In this document: piece by piece, positions 28,040 to 37,177 of the stretch | Layout: each line of letters starts with the position of its first letter | How positions within the stretch are numbered: position 1 is the first letter of the stretch | Assembly: GCA_964449325.1 (NCBI GenBank) | Contig: CAYUYJ010000001.1 | Coordinates: 62,001 to 126,000, forward strand | Length of the DNA stretch: 64,000 bases | Direction of reading: 5' to 3' | DNA from: RGIG3002 sp964449325 | GTDB lineage: Bacteria; Bacillota; Clostridia; Lachnospirales; Lachnospiraceae | Made by a program: the position numbers and the translations under genes | The notes under the pieces: model-generated | Told to the model about the DNA's origin: nothing | What the model saw: only the letters and a program-made list of their open reading frames with translations | The model's database searches: none

Positions 28040-28971
28040 ACCTGTCTTTCCTTCTTTTCACAAAAATCCTGATACAAAAGTTCCTGTACCGCCGGATAGT
28101 TTTCCAAAATGTTACCCATAGCAACATCATTTCCGTCCCTATCCGCATTGGAAGCAAAAAGTCCCTTATGTCTGGTCTGTAAAAATCCGTAAAAAATCAA
28201 ACTGTCCTCCACGCACCTTACCACCGGAATCCCATTTAACACTTCCATACTCTTCAGCCATAAATCATCGGTCATCAGACAAAGCTTCCGAATCTGCTCT
28301 TCTGCGAACAATTCTTTCGGCATCAGCTTCACCGGATACAGCACCCCGCCGCATCCCACCGCCAAAAGCTGCATGGTCGGTTCCATATATCCCGAGACAT
28401 CACTCTCCCAGTCATTATACGGTAAAATCTTTCCTTCTCTGTCATATCCGATTTTATGTGCATACCAGCAGCACACTGCCTCCGGATATTCTAAATACTT
28501 CTTCCAAAGCATTTCCAAATGGTTTTCGGGATAAAAAATATCATCATCTATCGTAACGACTACTGCATCGGGATTTTCCTGCATCACATAAAAATATTTC
28601 TTATGAGGCATCATATTTTTGCAATAACGGATTTCCAGCCCTCTCTTCTTTAGATTCGTAAGTGATTTTGGCAAATCCTCGTCTGTTCCCGAAAATTGTT
28701 CATTGGAAAGCCATAAAATAATCCTTCCCGCTTTCATCGTCTGATCCATAATAGATGCAATCGTAATCCAGACCAGTTCAATTCGCGCCGGAAAAGAAGT
28801 CAATGAAACAATAAACGGGCTGTTTTCATCCACCCCGGATGCCTTATCTCCCTTATGCATTTTCGGATATAATACATTCAGAATCAGTTTATTTAATTTA
28901 TAGAAATATTTCCATCCGGGAAGGTTCTTCTTCTTCCATTTCACGGCAATTGTATATAAAAACTTTATCAA
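28021..28971 (-). CDS. Putative GT-A glycosyltransferase
   Basis: This 316-residue protein has FIVSLTSFPARIELVWITIA as a GT-A-type start, IILWLSNEQF, and VVTIDDDIFYPENHLEML near residue 140, an acidic motif that fits a metal-bound nucleotide sugar. Similar proteins occur in many capsule loci and are annotated only as glycosyltransferases. It lies between an AAA ATPase gene (29001-30698) and the overlapping GT2 gene. No membrane segment is visible. The substrate is unknown. Confidence 0.65.
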   Translation of the reverse strand: MIKFLYTIAVKWKKKNLPGWKYFYKLNKLILNVLYPKMHKGDKASGVDENSPFIVSLTSFPARIELVWITIASIMDQTMKAGRIILWLSNEQFSGTDEDLPKSLTNLKKRGLEIRYCKNMMPHKKYFYVMQENPDAVVVTIDDDIFYPENHLEMLWKKYLEYPEAVCCWYAHKIGYDREGKILPYNDWESDVSGYMEPTMQLLAVGCGGVLYPVKLMPKELFAEEQIRKLCLMTDDLWLKSMEVLNGIPVVRCVEDSLIFYGFLQTRHKGLFASNADRDGNDVAMGNILENYPAVQELLYQDFCEKKERQVWMKAD

Positions 28972-29000
28972 AACTTATATCCTCTTAGCTCTTTTTTGTG

Positions 29001-30698
29001 TTATTCCCTTTTTATCATACAGTTCTTTTTACAAAAACAGATTCCGTATTTTACAATTTTTTGATAGCCCTCATCCAAAAATTCTGTAGCATAATCTCTT
29101 TCTTCAATTTGCCTCAATGCTTCATCACATAACATTTCCATACGAGTAAATTTCTCTGCCCGTTTTAACTCCATGATAACAACCGGCATCTTCGGGTCAA
29201 AGGGTCTCAATACTAAATCCGGTCTTCCATTTCCATGTTCTTTATTGGAATGAATCTCATATCCTTCCAGTCTGCTCAAAATTCCAACCATATATCCATG
29301 ATAAAAGCTTTCGGCATTATCATAATAGCTTATACTCGAGGCAAGCTGTGTTGACATAAAGTCTGCCACAGCTTCTGCATTCCCCTGTTGAATATCCTGA
29401 TAAAATTTCGTATAGTCTGCCTGTTTTATCGCTTTATGAAACCACTCCTGAATGGTATTCCGATAAATATACCGCACTTCCTCATTTGGGATTTTCATCG
29501 TAAGATATATCGTATCTGTCTCAAAACGTTCGCTCACTGCCTTCAAATAACCTGTGAAAAAGAGAAAATTCCATAAATTATCTTGAGATTTTCTGATATC
29601 ACCATAAGTGATATCTTCATGAATAGGCTTTTCTATTGTATTTCCCGCAATCAACCCTTCTATTTCTCTTTTTACATCTGAATCTGCGTTTTCTACCAGT
29701 TCCCTGATAATGCTGTTAGATGAGGTATTCGACCAATAGGGCTGAGGAAATGCCTCTCTCTTTGCAATTGCCATCTCCACATAATTCAAAACACTCCACG
29801 GGTTATACACTTCACTTTCACCAAATAAATAACCATCATACCATTTTTTTATTTCCTCTTTTTTTTCAGGCACATTGTAATCCGAAAGAATTGCTTCTAC
29901 TTCAGTTTGTGTAAATCCGAAGTATTCGCCAAACTCCGGATTCAATATGGAAACTATTTTCAGATTATTCAATCCCGTAAAAATACTCTCTTTACTAATA
30001 CGAAGACATCCTGTTATTACAGCAAATTCCAAACTGTCATTTGTTTTCAGGGCAGATTCAAAAAGAGAACGGATGAAGTCTGTCATTTTATCATAAAATC
30101 CGGCAAAGTACGCATTTTCTAACGGAACGTCATATTCGTCCAATAAAATAATCACCTTTTCATTATGATATAAATTCAGACAATTTGAAAGAAATTTTAA
30201 CGAAGTAGCATAATCTGCCATTTCCGCTTCTCGATTCATGAGCTGCTCATATTTCTCCCTGTCAGCCTCTGTCAGTCTCTTAGAATCCTGCAAGACATAG
30301 CGGTGTCGTGCAAATTCCTTCGATATATCATCTCTAAGCACATGATATGCCATGGCAAAATCAGGCTGTTTTGCCGATTTTAAAGAAAGATTAATGACCG
30401 GATATTTTCCCATACACCCGGTATATTCTTCCCCTGCCTTCATAATCTTCATTCCATTAAAATAGTGACGATTATCTGTCTCTTTTCCTTCATAATCCAC
30501 ATCTTTTTCAAAAAAAGTACGGAGCATACTCAATGTCAGTGTCTTTCCAAAACGTCTTGGCCGTGTAAACAGATTTACTTTTCCACCTTTGTCTAATAAA
30601 TCCCTAATCAAAAGTGTCTTGTCTACATAGTAATAGTTTTTTTCTATGATTTCTTTATAGTTCTCCATGCCAATTGCAATCCGACACTTTTCTGCCAT
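29001..30698 (-). CDS. AAA ATPase with C-terminal PD-(D/E)XK domain (copy 2)
   Basis: The 565-residue protein has the same layout as the gene at 25677: YVDKT at 24-28, Walker A RPRRFGKT at 46-53, Walker B VIILLDEYD, and a nuclease-like end GRPDLVL, VVIMELKRAE and ALRQIEERDY (D..ExK..Q). The two copies differ strongly in sequence, so they are not a recent duplication. It follows a GT-D-like gene by 63 bases; the other copy precedes one. Neither a toxin partner nor a transposase is adjacent. AAGGAG and GGAAGG lie upstream of the ATG. Its function is unknown. Confidence 0.8.
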   Translation of the reverse strand: MAEKCRIAIGMENYKEIIEKNYYYVDKTLLIRDLLDKGGKVNLFTRPRRFGKTLTLSMLRTFFEKDVDYEGKETDNRHYFNGMKIMKAGEEYTGCMGKYPVINLSLKSAKQPDFAMAYHVLRDDISKEFARHRYVLQDSKRLTEADREKYEQLMNREAEMADYATSLKFLSNCLNLYHNEKVIILLDEYDVPLENAYFAGFYDKMTDFIRSLFESALKTNDSLEFAVITGCLRISKESIFTGLNNLKIVSILNPEFGEYFGFTQTEVEAILSDYNVPEKKEEIKKWYDGYLFGESEVYNPWSVLNYVEMAIAKREAFPQPYWSNTSSNSIIRELVENADSDVKREIEGLIAGNTIEKPIHEDITYGDIRKSQDNLWNFLFFTGYLKAVSERFETDTIYLTMKIPNEEVRYIYRNTIQEWFHKAIKQADYTKFYQDIQQGNAEAVADFMSTQLASSISYYDNAESFYHGYMVGILSRLEGYEIHSNKEHGNGRPDLVLRPFDPKMPVVIMELKRAEKFTRMEMLCDEALRQIEERDYATEFLDEGYQKIVKYGICFCKKNCMIKRE

Positions 30699-30761
30699 AA
30701 ACCTTCCGCTCCTTCCTCACAATTCTTTCTATTTTCTTTATCTGCTCTTCAGTTTGCGTTT

Positions 30762-31727
30762 TTACCAGTAACAGCTTCCTTCCACTTTGTCCGCTTTCTT
30801 TATCGTCTCCTTTTCCGAAGGACGCACCCAATATTCATTATAAAGCTTGCCAATCACCTCATGGTTATCCCACCGGTTTCCCTTTATTCCAAAGAAAAGC
30901 TGCAAAGAACCACCTACATGCACGGCCTGTTTGCCTGCCTGTTTTACTTTTACCGCAAGCGGAAGTCCATACGCCCCGCAGCCGATTAACGCTATATCAA
31001 ATTCTTCCTTCATCGCTTCCCTGTACATCCAATCCAATGCCTCAAACCATGTGGCATGCTCACAGGTATTTCCGGCAAGTGTCTGCACCGCTTTTACAGT
31101 ACGAAGTTCAAAGGTCGGAAGAATCTTCTGATTTTCAAACAAGTTCTCTCTTCTTTCATACTGTCTTTCTATTGTTTCTGCAAAAGGATGAATGACCACC
31201 ACTTTTTTCCCTTCCAGTTCCTTTGTCCACGGATGTGCAAAATAATATGGCTCAAACATGCGAAGCTCGGCAAGCTGTGCGTTCGTTACACATTCATCTG
31301 CCAGATAGCTTTGCAATAAAATATTCCAAATACCAAGCATGTCAATATCCGGACAACATTCCATATATAAATCTACAAACTGCTCTAATGCCTTCTTATC
31401 GGCAGGGAAAAAACCTGAAAGCTCCATAATTCTTTGTAATGTTCTGTCATTTACACCGCCAAATTTTCCACCGGCTCTTGTATACAATACATCCGCAATG
31501 GTTTTGGTTTCCGTTCCTCCGAATCGTGTAGCAGCAAAAGGCTTTCCGGATGCAATCAACTCTGCCAGTTTCTTATTTCCATCTTCTTCCGAAAGCACAG
31601 GACGTTTGAATTTTGGTTCCGTCAGATTTTTTCCTATAAGTCTTCTCGCCACCGCATTGCCGTAATAACTGATTCTTGCCTTTTGATATTCCGTTTTAAA
31701 TGCTTTTTTATCCGTATTCAAAGTCAT
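30762..31727 (-). CDS. GT-D-fold-like putative glycosyltransferase (copy 2)
   Basis: The 321-residue protein shares with copies 1 and 3 the blocks AATRFGGTETKTI, SGFFPADK, KKVVVIHPFAETIERQY, FELRTVKAVQ, TWFEALDWMYREA, DIALIGCGAYGLPLAVKV and KQAVHVGGSLQLFFGIKG, and ends SCYW. The position of the DXE-type Asp is Gly here while the Glu is kept. These blocks fit a GT-D-like Rossmannoid glycosyltransferase; this is by motif comparison, not proven. It starts 6 bases after the GT4 gene. Confidence 0.62.
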   Translation of the reverse strand: MTLNTDKKAFKTEYQKARISYYGNAVARRLIGKNLTEPKFKRPVLSEEDGNKKLAELIASGKPFAATRFGGTETKTIADVLYTRAGGKFGGVNDRTLQRIMELSGFFPADKKALEQFVDLYMECCPDIDMLGIWNILLQSYLADECVTNAQLAELRMFEPYYFAHPWTKELEGKKVVVIHPFAETIERQYERRENLFENQKILPTFELRTVKAVQTLAGNTCEHATWFEALDWMYREAMKEEFDIALIGCGAYGLPLAVKVKQAGKQAVHVGGSLQLFFGIKGNRWDNHEVIGKLYNEYWVRPSEKETIKKADKVEGSCYW

Positions 31728-31733
31728 CTCCCC

Positions 31734-32900
31734 TTATTCTTCCATGCCGATAGCCCGCTTGGAAATCTGTCTGTAGGAGAATATCTTCTTCCCCTTTTCC
31801 TTCGCTGCTTCCTGCATCTTCTGATATGCTTCGCCCTTTGTCATCAGCTTTTCCAAAACGCCTTGTATTTCTTCCACGCTGTCGTGGTACAAAAATTCCA
31901 CATTACCGCCCACATCCACATGGGTAGTACCGTCCCAATACTTCACTACCATAGGAATTCCCTGTCCGGCAACCTGTTCCCACATCACAGAGTGTCTTCC
32001 CGGAAATACCACCAGATCTGACGCCGCAAAAAACGGATATGTCTCATCCGCATTAACCCAGCCGATATAGGTAATCCGTTCATCACTATCACATAGCTTG
32101 TTCAGCGGTTCTTTCATATCCTCTACTACCGAACCGAACACCAGCAATTTTAAATGGGGATTACTGATGTTTTTCACCGCTTCCAGCAAAAGCAGGGTCT
32201 GCCGCTTGGCATGGTCGATTTTCCCTCCGGTAATGACCACAAAATCATCCGGTTCATAACCAAACCTCTCCCGAATCTGTGCTTTTATTTCAGGCTTATC
32301 CGCTTCCTCCGCCTTTTCGTCATCCATCCCCATCACCAAAAGCTCTACCCGGTCCTTTGGCAGCTTATACCGCTCGGCCATAAAATCCACCCGTGCCGGA
32401 AGAACACCGTAGAATTTCTCCACATAAGGATTCAGTTTCCATGCACTGCGTTTCCACAATATGCCGTGCAAAATATATTTAGACAGCAGGTTTGTGGCAC
32501 TGTTGGAATAATCACAGTGATTGTCTGCATAAATCTTCACCTGCGAATGTTCCTTTTTATAACGGATAATATCATCCACATCACGAATCTGGGTACTGTG
32601 CAGGAAAATTACATCCGGCTCGGTTTTACAAAGTGTCTCGTACAATCCTACATATTTTTTCAGTTTATAAGTATAAGGTTTATTTCCCTTAATGGGAATA
32701 CGGATGATTTTCACACCATACCTGTCGGTCTCGGTCTCTTTATCCGTTTTCACATAATTTCCCTCTTGGTCATAGACCCACTGGTTTGTAATAACCGTCA
32801 CATCATATCCAAAGGAAACATGATACTTTGCAATTAAATTATCCTGATAGCCCCAGCCATCCATAAAAAGTCCTGCAAGACAAATATGCGTTATCTTCAT
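31734..32900 (-). CDS. GT4 family glycosyltransferase
   Basis: From the ATG at 32900 (GGGAG five bases before) the product is 388 residues. It opens ITHICLAGLFMDGWGYQDN, has IIRIPIKGNKPYTYKL, LHSTQIRD and, in the donor domain, FVVITGGKIDHAKRQTLLLL and FFAASDLVVFPGRHSVMWEQ, where the usual EX7E is altered to WEQVAGQG. It is a GT-B enzyme using a nucleotide sugar. Upstream ATGs at 32912 and 32936 have poorer ribosome binding sites. The donor is not predictable. Confidence 0.82.
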   Translation of the reverse strand: MKITHICLAGLFMDGWGYQDNLIAKYHVSFGYDVTVITNQWVYDQEGNYVKTDKETETDRYGVKIIRIPIKGNKPYTYKLKKYVGLYETLCKTEPDVIFLHSTQIRDVDDIIRYKKEHSQVKIYADNHCDYSNSATNLLSKYILHGILWKRSAWKLNPYVEKFYGVLPARVDFMAERYKLPKDRVELLVMGMDDEKAEEADKPEIKAQIRERFGYEPDDFVVITGGKIDHAKRQTLLLLEAVKNISNPHLKLLVFGSVVEDMKEPLNKLCDSDERITYIGWVNADETYPFFAASDLVVFPGRHSVMWEQVAGQGIPMVVKYWDGTTHVDVGGNVEFLYHDSVEEIQGVLEKLMTKGEAYQKMQEAAKEKGKKIFSYRQISKRAIGMEE

Positions 32901-32945
32901 TTTGGCTCCCATCCGCGCTTTTCTTACGCTTATCACTTTTTATAC

Positions 32946-34118
32946 TTATCGTTCTTCTGCACCTTGTTCAACTTGATACCGCTCTCTTTTTTCAACCTGT
33001 ACTGAGGAAATCACCATGCCGGCAAACATCATCGGAAACCAACTCATCTGTGTAGCTTCCATACTGCTTACCGTCATTCCTGCAGTCAACAGCATCACGG
33101 CAAGAATCACAGTGATATAAAAGGTCTTTCTGTCCTTTACTTTTATCACATAATATATAACGCTTACCACAAATGCAACCAAAAGCATAATTCCTGAAAT
33201 TCCAAGAGAATACAGGGTTTTCATATAAAGACTGTTCATACTGGAAAATACGCTGTTATGCAGACTTTCCGAACATAAATCCGTTCCAAACAACAGCTTC
33301 CATCTGCTGCCCTGTCTTAAATATTCCCAGATTTCCCGCCAGCCTCTGTATCTTCCGAGCATATTTTCCTGACTCAGACTGCTTCCGTCTGCCAGTTTCA
33401 GTACATTGCCGATATCCATATCGGTAAATACCGGAAGCAGAAAGATTGCTATCAAAACAAGCAAAGCCACAACAATCATGGTTAAACACCAATCTGCCGC
33501 CTTCCGTTTTCCCGATACTTTCTCTGCGATATAAAGGAAAAGTATAATATATACGACTGAAAGAACTACTTTTTGTATCCCCGCATCAGAATAAAGCACC
33601 ATACAGGGACAGACGAATCCTATCGTAAACAGTTTCCGCAACGTGTTTTTCCCGAGCATTCCAATGAATACCATACCAAGAATCATGGCAAATGCCATAT
33701 CCGTATCATAATAATATAAATCCCCTCCGGCATTTCCCGTTCCGAATGTGAAACCGTTATTGGCAAGACGATAAATGAAATTGGCATATATCACCAGATA
33801 GGAGGACGTTACCAATGCACCATAGCATTCCTGTATACGGTCATAATATACCCTGCCCACAAAAAACATCAGGAACGCGGACAGAACCTTAAAATAAATT
33901 CCATATCCATCCATGTTTTTCAGGAAAGACACCGTCAGCAAAAGGCTGCATGCAAGCACAATGCCATCCGATACGGTAAAATTCTTCCGAATAGACGGTC
34001 TTACAAGCAAAATCTGATAGGCGAGCAAAAAAATCACCAGACAGACCATCATGTAGTCCAGCCATTTATACGGATATAAAACATCGACAATTTGCTTCAA
34101 AAACAAAAAAATGGTCAT
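32946..34118 (-). CDS. Wzy-like O-antigen polymerase/ligase (copy 1)
   Basis: This 390-residue protein has about eleven hydrophobic segments and a large loop around residues 225-290 (MLGRYRGWREIWEYLRQG) of the Wzy/WaaL type. It is a clear paralogue of the 42410-43582 product: both are 390 residues, start MT(I/V)FLFLKQ(I/V/L)VD, share GRVY, YANF and YRL/YRM in the middle and end with TQMSWFPM. It would join repeat units outside the membrane. It overlaps the GT26-GT4 gene by 4 bases (ATGA), so the two are coupled. Confidence 0.8.
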   Translation of the reverse strand: MTIFLFLKQIVDVLYPYKWLDYMMVCLVIFLLAYQILLVRPSIRKNFTVSDGIVLACSLLLTVSFLKNMDGYGIYFKVLSAFLMFFVGRVYYDRIQECYGALVTSSYLVIYANFIYRLANNGFTFGTGNAGGDLYYYDTDMAFAMILGMVFIGMLGKNTLRKLFTIGFVCPCMVLYSDAGIQKVVLSVVYIILFLYIAEKVSGKRKAADWCLTMIVVALLVLIAIFLLPVFTDMDIGNVLKLADGSSLSQENMLGRYRGWREIWEYLRQGSRWKLLFGTDLCSESLHNSVFSSMNSLYMKTLYSLGISGIMLLVAFVVSVIYYVIKVKDRKTFYITVILAVMLLTAGMTVSSMEATQMSWFPMMFAGMVISSVQVEKRERYQVEQGAEER

Positions 34119-36130
34119 CCGGTAATCTCCTCACGGTACTTTTCAATAGAAACATCCTTCGTCAGATATTTCGTTAAATACTCCCTGCCGTTTTTACCCA
34201 TGCGTTCCAGTTCATCCGAATCCCGCATTTCTATAAATCTGCGCATCAGATTTTCGATTTCCTTATATTCACCCGGACTGACACTGATTCCGCAATCAGA
34301 CTCTTCTATAATCAGCCGAGCCTCCGAGCCTTCCTCCAGAATGCCGAACACCGGCTTTCCCGCCGCCATAACACCATATAATTTACTGGGCACGGAAACG
34401 CCTTTAATCCCTTTCGCATTCACCACGAAATGAACATCCCCGGCATTCAGACTGTAAACTAAATCCTTTTTATCCTGATAAGGTGCAAAGTACACATTAT
34501 TCAAGCCTTTTTTGGCTTTATAAAGTTCTAACTGCTCCAATACCGAGCCTTCTCCGACAAACAAAAATGCCACATCCTGATAATCCCGAAACTTACCTAT
34601 GACCCTTAAAATGTTCTGCAAATCATAATACAACCCAATATTTCCGGAATACATAATGACAAATTTTCCTTCAATGCCAAGCCTCTTTTTGAAAGCCAGT
34701 ACATGTGGCTCTTCTTTCGCAAGAGGTACGATTTCTTTTTCATTAATCCAGTTATTGATATAACAGGTAACCGGCATCTGTTCCTTCTCTTTCCCCTGAA
34801 AACGATGTTTTAGGGTTTCCAGCATATCCCTGCCTACCACAATAACCTTATCCGCTTTCTTACAGCTGTACTTGTCCAAAAACATCATGAAATTCAAGAC
34901 AAACTTATTTTTTGTAAAGCTGACTGCCATAATCTGTTCCGGGTTAAAGTCCTGAATATTGTAAATGAATTTTGCATGCTTGATTTTCTTCCCAATCACG
35001 CCCAGCATTCCACCCAGTACCGGTGGTTGGGAAATCGTGAAAACATAATCCTGATTTTCCACCCGGAAGGTTGCCGCTATCGCCGACAGAAAATAGGATG
35101 CAATATTGTAAATACGACTGGGTGCAAAGCTTTTACGAAACTCCGGTACGCGGATACGAAGCACATTCACACCATTTATATTTTCATGATAATATTTGTG
35201 CTGCTTGTAATATCTGCTGATTTTCCCTGTATAGGAAGGTACTGTGCAGATTACGGTAATATGAAAAGAATCCTTCAGGCCCTCCGCAAGTTCCGTCAAA
35301 ATCTGTCCCGTGGAGGCCACATCCGGATAATAATAATGGGCATAAATCAACAGGTTCTTTTTATTCTTCTCCGTATATTTCTTCCAGACAAAAGCATCCT
35401 TCACGGAAAGAAGCACAAATTTCCCATTCGTCTTTACATACCGCTTCCAAAGACGCTTCGGATCCTGTGTCAGACGATACAGCCATTCCAGATAATGATT
35501 GCGCATCCAAAGCGGTGCACGCTTCACGGTACCTGCATGGAAATCAAAGCCTGCACCCACGCCGAACATCAGGCAGTTTACTTTTCCCTTATGGCGGTAC
35601 ATCCACTCTTCCTGCTTCGGTGCTCCCAGACCAACCCAGAGTATGGATGCTCCCGACTCATTTATCCGCCGAACGGCTTCTTCATCCTCTTCTTCGGTCA
35701 GCGGACGAAAAGGTGGTGCTTCCATGCCTGCAATCTTTAACCCCGGATAGTTTTTCTTTAAATTTTCTTTTAAGGCTTTTATGGTTTCTTCGCTGCTTCC
35801 ATAAAAATAGTGAGAAATCTCCGTATTTTCCGTAGCCTTCCACAAAGCCGGCATTAAATCCGGTCCCGATACCTGCTCTGCTTCCTTATAGCCACGCAGC
35901 CTTTGCACAAAGGCTAACGGACTTCCGTCCGGCAGTGCAATAAATGCAGAATTCTGGATTTTCCGGTATTCCTCACTTTCATATGCCATCACCGTGGTGT
36001 GTACATTGGAAAGGCAGATAAACTCCCCCTTTAATTCCTCTACATGACCCATTATTAAGTTGACCATGTCCCGCATATTGGTAACGGCAACATTCACCCC
36101 CAAGATACGGTTTGTAAAAGGTTTCTTCAT
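34115..36130 (-). CDS. GT26 (WecG/TagA/CpsF) fused to GT4 glycosyltransferase
   Basis: The 671-residue protein is two enzymes in one. Residues 1-250 are a complete WecG/TagA/CpsF domain: LPDGSPL at 67-73, GLGAPKQEEWM at 167-177, GVGAGFDFHAG at 190-200 and LEWLYRLTQDPKRLWKRY at 214-231. Residues about 258-671 are a GT4 GT-B enzyme (HYYYPDVASTGQILTELAEG, MYSGNIGLYYDLQNIL, SKLYGVMAAGKP). GT26 enzymes add ManNAc or a related sugar to GlcNAc-PP-undecaprenol; the GT4 half could add the next sugar. This suggests a GlcNAc-PP-lipid primer, whose initiating enzyme is not in the window. No frameshift is visible at the junction. Confidence 0.88.
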   Translation of the reverse strand: MKKPFTNRILGVNVAVTNMRDMVNLIMGHVEELKGEFICLSNVHTTVMAYESEEYRKIQNSAFIALPDGSPLAFVQRLRGYKEAEQVSGPDLMPALWKATENTEISHYFYGSSEETIKALKENLKKNYPGLKIAGMEAPPFRPLTEEEDEEAVRRINESGASILWVGLGAPKQEEWMYRHKGKVNCLMFGVGAGFDFHAGTVKRAPLWMRNHYLEWLYRLTQDPKRLWKRYVKTNGKFVLLSVKDAFVWKKYTEKNKKNLLIYAHYYYPDVASTGQILTELAEGLKDSFHITVICTVPSYTGKISRYYKQHKYYHENINGVNVLRIRVPEFRKSFAPSRIYNIASYFLSAIAATFRVENQDYVFTISQPPVLGGMLGVIGKKIKHAKFIYNIQDFNPEQIMAVSFTKNKFVLNFMMFLDKYSCKKADKVIVVGRDMLETLKHRFQGKEKEQMPVTCYINNWINEKEIVPLAKEEPHVLAFKKRLGIEGKFVIMYSGNIGLYYDLQNILRVIGKFRDYQDVAFLFVGEGSVLEQLELYKAKKGLNNVYFAPYQDKKDLVYSLNAGDVHFVVNAKGIKGVSVPSKLYGVMAAGKPVFGILEEGSEARLIIEESDCGISVSPGEYKEIENLMRRFIEMRDSDELERMGKNGREYLTKYLTKDVSIEKYREEITG

Positions 36131-36160
36131 ATTCCTACCTGCCTTTTATCTATTTGCGGA

Positions 36161-37177
36161 TTACAAATTTTTCCGAATTTCTTCCAAGCTGTACAAATCA
36201 CTGAAAGAGCGGATTTTATACTGTAAAATGTTTTTCTGTACAAATGCAATGAGCGGATTACTGGAATATGATTTTTTCACGCTAAAATCTATTCCATCCT
36301 TCTTCAAATCTTTCCGCACACTTTCCACATTTTCAAGATACGGTCTGTAAATGGCATCCTTCAATGCTTTGGAATGTGTGCAGGAATTAATGTTGACCTT
36401 TGTTTCACTCAGATAACGGATATTTTGAAAATGATAAAATACCAACGGGAATTCCCTGCCGCTTTGCTTTTCCTTCAGCCTGATTTTCGTCTGTTCTGCC
36501 GTTACCAGTTCATATTGTGCAAGATTCCAGGGTGCCGTCCCGCCCCCAAGATGCTGTAATTCATGAACTCCTGCAAACAATGCGGGAAACTTCTCCAGAT
36601 ACTTCTGATCTCCCATGCGCTCCGGCTCATAAAGGTGATAACACCACTCAAAGCAGCGTTCCTTCCACCAAGTAAGTGCCTTTTTGGCATTTTCCGTTTG
36701 ATTAAAGTAATTAAATTCCACACAATATTTGCCGCTTCGTCTTAAATACCTTTTATCCTTTAGAGAATTACCGAAACGGTGCTCCGTAATCACAATATCC
36801 GCACCGGCATTTTCTATTTCTTCAAACAACTGATTCGGATCTGCAAAAAAATACAAATCTGCATCGATATACGTACAGCTTTCCACCGGAAAGTGGGTCA
36901 GTACATATTCAATAATGACCGGAGTACAGGTCCAGCAGTATTCTGCCTTGGAACGTTCTTCCTTCAGCTTAAGCAACTTCGGAATTTCCCTTTCCAAATC
37001 CGAATGGTGCAGAATCGTGGCATGTTGCATTCCCCGTTTGCTCAAAATTTCTCTTGACCTGTCGTCAAAGCAGAAAATATACAGATGAAAGTCCTTCGAC
37101 ACCTTTTCCAAGGATTCATACAAGGCGATTCCTTTGTCCAAATAATAGCTGTCAAACAACGTACAGAAATTCATCAT
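36161..37177 (-). CDS. GT-A glycosyltransferase (GT8-like)
   Basis: The 338-residue protein opens NFCTLFDSYYLDKGIALYES, has SCTYIDADLYFFADPNQLF (DXD motif) near residue 105 and ADIVITEHRF after it. The arrangement resembles GT8-like or nucleotide-diphospho-sugar transferases. The C-terminal half contains LGGGTAPWNLAQYEL and FYHFQNIRYL, seen in the acceptor region of such enzymes. It overlaps the ketoisomerase-like gene by 4 bases. It could transfer the dTDP-amino sugar made by the two genes directly upstream, which is inference from position. Confidence 0.72.
   Translation of the reverse strand: MMNFCTLFDSYYLDKGIALYESLEKVSKDFHLYIFCFDDRSREILSKRGMQHATILHHSDLEREIPKLLKLKEERSKAEYCWTCTPVIIEYVLTHFPVESCTYIDADLYFFADPNQLFEEIENAGADIVITEHRFGNSLKDKRYLRRSGKYCVEFNYFNQTENAKKALTWWKERCFEWCYHLYEPERMGDQKYLEKFPALFAGVHELQHLGGGTAPWNLAQYELVTAEQTKIRLKEKQSGREFPLVFYHFQNIRYLSETKVNINSCTHSKALKDAIYRPYLENVESVRKDLKKDGIDFSVKKSYSSNPLIAFVQKNILQYKIRSFSDLYSLEEIRKNL

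Noticed and set aside
25677..30698. AAA/PD-(D/E)XK genes as transposon genes or as a toxin-antitoxin or known defence system
   Set aside because: No transposase, small partner gene, restriction methyltransferase or terminal repeat is adjacent, so no such system can be supported.
32154..32837. Plus-strand open frame (227 codons)
   Set aside because: It lies antisense to the GT4 gene at 31734-32900 and has no family motif. The minus-strand protein explains the region.
34976..35740. Long plus-strand open frame (254 codons)
   Set aside because: It is antisense to the GT26-GT4 fusion gene, has no recognisable domain, a composition rich in His, Cys and Ile as expected of a shadow frame, and no ribosome binding site. 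The minus-strand gene has full family motifs over the same bases.
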